Assembly (NCBI GenBank): GCA_003170035.1
Contig: PMZX01000211.1
Span: 10,416 to 17,151, forward strand
Length of the DNA stretch: 6,736 nucleotides
Direction: 5' to 3'
Origin: Myxococcales bacterium
Lineage (GTDB): Bacteria > Myxococcota_A > Polyangia > Fen-1088
The position numbers and the translations under genes were made by a program. Every line of letters begins with the position of its first letter. The stretch's first letter is position 1. This document shows, piece after piece, positions 6,049 to 6,736 of this stretch. Under the pieces are notes generated by a model. The model did not search any database, was not told the origin of the DNA, and worked only from the letters and a program-made list of their open reading frames with translations.

Positions 6049-6736
6049 GCGAGGTTCCCGCGCTCGCGGATCCGGCTGCCATGAGCGCCTGGTCCGAGGC
6101 GGCGCGCAGACAGGGCGAGCGCATCGCCCTAGTGCCCACCATGGGCGCGCTGCATGCCGGGCACCTGTCGCTGCTGGCCGAGGGCCGGCGCCGCGCCCAG
6201 AAGCTCGTGCTGTCCATCTTCGTCAATCCCATGCAGTTCGGCCCCCAGGAAGATTTGGCCAGGTACCCGCGCGATCTGGCTGGCGATCTCGCCAAGGCTG
6301 CCAGCGTGGGCTGCGACATGGCCTTCGTGCCCGAGGCGGCCAGCATGTACGGCCCGGGCTTCCAGACCGCCATCGAGGTGCGCGAGGTGTCGCAGGGCTT
6401 GTGCGGCGAGCGCCGACCCGGTCACTTCGTGGGCGTGGCCACCGTGGTGTGCAAGCTGTTCAATGTGGTGCGGCCGCAGCTTGCGTTCTTCGGCGAGAAG
6501 GACTTCCAGCAGCTCGCGGTCATCCGGCGCTTGGTCGCGGATTTGAACCTGCCGGTCGAAGTGGTCGGGCTGCCCACGGTGCGCGAGCCGGACGGACTGG
6601 CCATGTCCTCGCGCAATGCCTACCTTTCGGCGTCTGACCGGATGCGGGCAAGGGCGCTCTTTTCAGGCTTGTCGGCTGCCAACGCCTTGGTCGAAAAGGG
6701 GGAACGTCGCGTATCGGTCCTGCTGGAAGTCGCCGC
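6045..6736 (+). CDS. panC: Pantothenate synthetase (pantoate--beta-alanine ligase, EC 6.3.2.1), 3' end outside window
   Basis: Cytoplasmic enzyme that activates pantoate with ATP to pantoyl-adenylate and couples it to beta-alanine, giving pantothenate, AMP and diphosphate. The window holds 230 codons plus two bases of a family usually about 280 residues long; the frame has no stop, so truncation is by the window edge. Rossmann-type nucleotidyltransferase motifs are intact: VPTMGALHAGHLSLL (30-44, HxGH at His37-His40), FVNPMQFGPQED (59-70), YPRDL (74-78), GLCGERRPGHFVGVATVV (118-135), FGEKDFQQLAVIRR (149-162, Lys152), VREPDGLAMSSRNAYLS (179-195, with the Ser-Ser-Arg that replaces KMSKS). GTG at 6045 is chosen because it overlaps the panB stop as GTGA and leaves 30 residues before PTMG, close to other PanC proteins. 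An internal ATG at 6081 would remove 12 residues and is less likely. Identification near certain. Confidence 0.96.
   Translation, partial: MSEVPALADPAAMSAWSEAARRQGERIALVPTMGALHAGHLSLLAEGRRRAQKLVLSIFVNPMQFGPQEDLARYPRDLAGDLAKAASVGCDMAFVPEAASMYGPGFQTAIEVREVSQGLCGERRPGHFVGVATVVCKLFNVVRPQLAFFGEKDFQQLAVIRRLVADLNLPVEVVGLPTVREPDGLAMSSRNAYLSASDRMRARALFSGLSAANALVEKGERRVSVLLEVA

Noticed and set aside
1..6736. tRNA, rRNA, CRISPR arrays, insertion sequences, long direct repeats and phage or defence genes
   Set aside because: None seen on reading; almost all bases are covered by six ordinary chromosomal genes and gaps are at most 87 bp.

Overview
The window is GC-rich bacterial DNA, tightly packed, with strong G/C preference at third codon positions. 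It holds six protein genes and no RNA gene, mobile element or CRISPR array that I can see. The best lineage guess is Myxococcota or a close deltaproteobacterial relative. The main reason is the secreted TPR protein, whose C-terminal tail resembles the AgmX/PglI C-terminal domain typical of that group. The large DUF2079-type membrane protein and the short RNB-S1 ribonuclease fit but are not diagnostic. This is inference from family distribution, not a marker-gene result.

Layout: (1) From the left edge to 1637 (+) is the 3' part of a polytopic membrane protein of the DUF2079 family; its reading frame is open to the window edge, so its true start is probably outside. (2) Converging on it with a 46-bp gap, an RNB-domain ribonuclease (1684-3153, -) has a C-terminal S1-like domain and no N-terminal cold-shock domains. 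(3) An 87-bp divergent spacer (3154-3240) carries two back-to-back -10-like elements, each so close to its gene that both transcripts would be leaderless or nearly so. (4) Rightward runs a probable four-gene operon: a secreted TPR/AgmX-tail protein (3241-4548), a deoxynucleoside kinase-like P-loop enzyme (4545-5195), panB (5236-6048) and panC (6045 to the window end, incomplete). Genes 1/2 and 3/4 of this operon overlap by GTGA; the 40-bp gap between kinase and panB contains a 6-bp hairpin.

PanB and PanC catalyse consecutive committed steps of pantothenate (vitamin B5, hence CoA) synthesis: ketopantoate formation, then ATP-dependent condensation of pantoate with beta-alanine. PanE/IlvC and PanD, needed for the full route, are not seen here. 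A deoxynucleoside kinase beside panB/panC is, from memory, a recurrent neighbourhood in proteobacteria. The unusual member is the secreted TPR protein at the head of the operon, which has no obvious tie to cofactor synthesis. I see no convincing new defence or mobile system; the points worth a second look are the TPR protein's coupling to the kinase, the divergent leaderless-type promoters, the Gln replacing one active-site Asp in the ribonuclease, and small inverted repeats before panB and panC.
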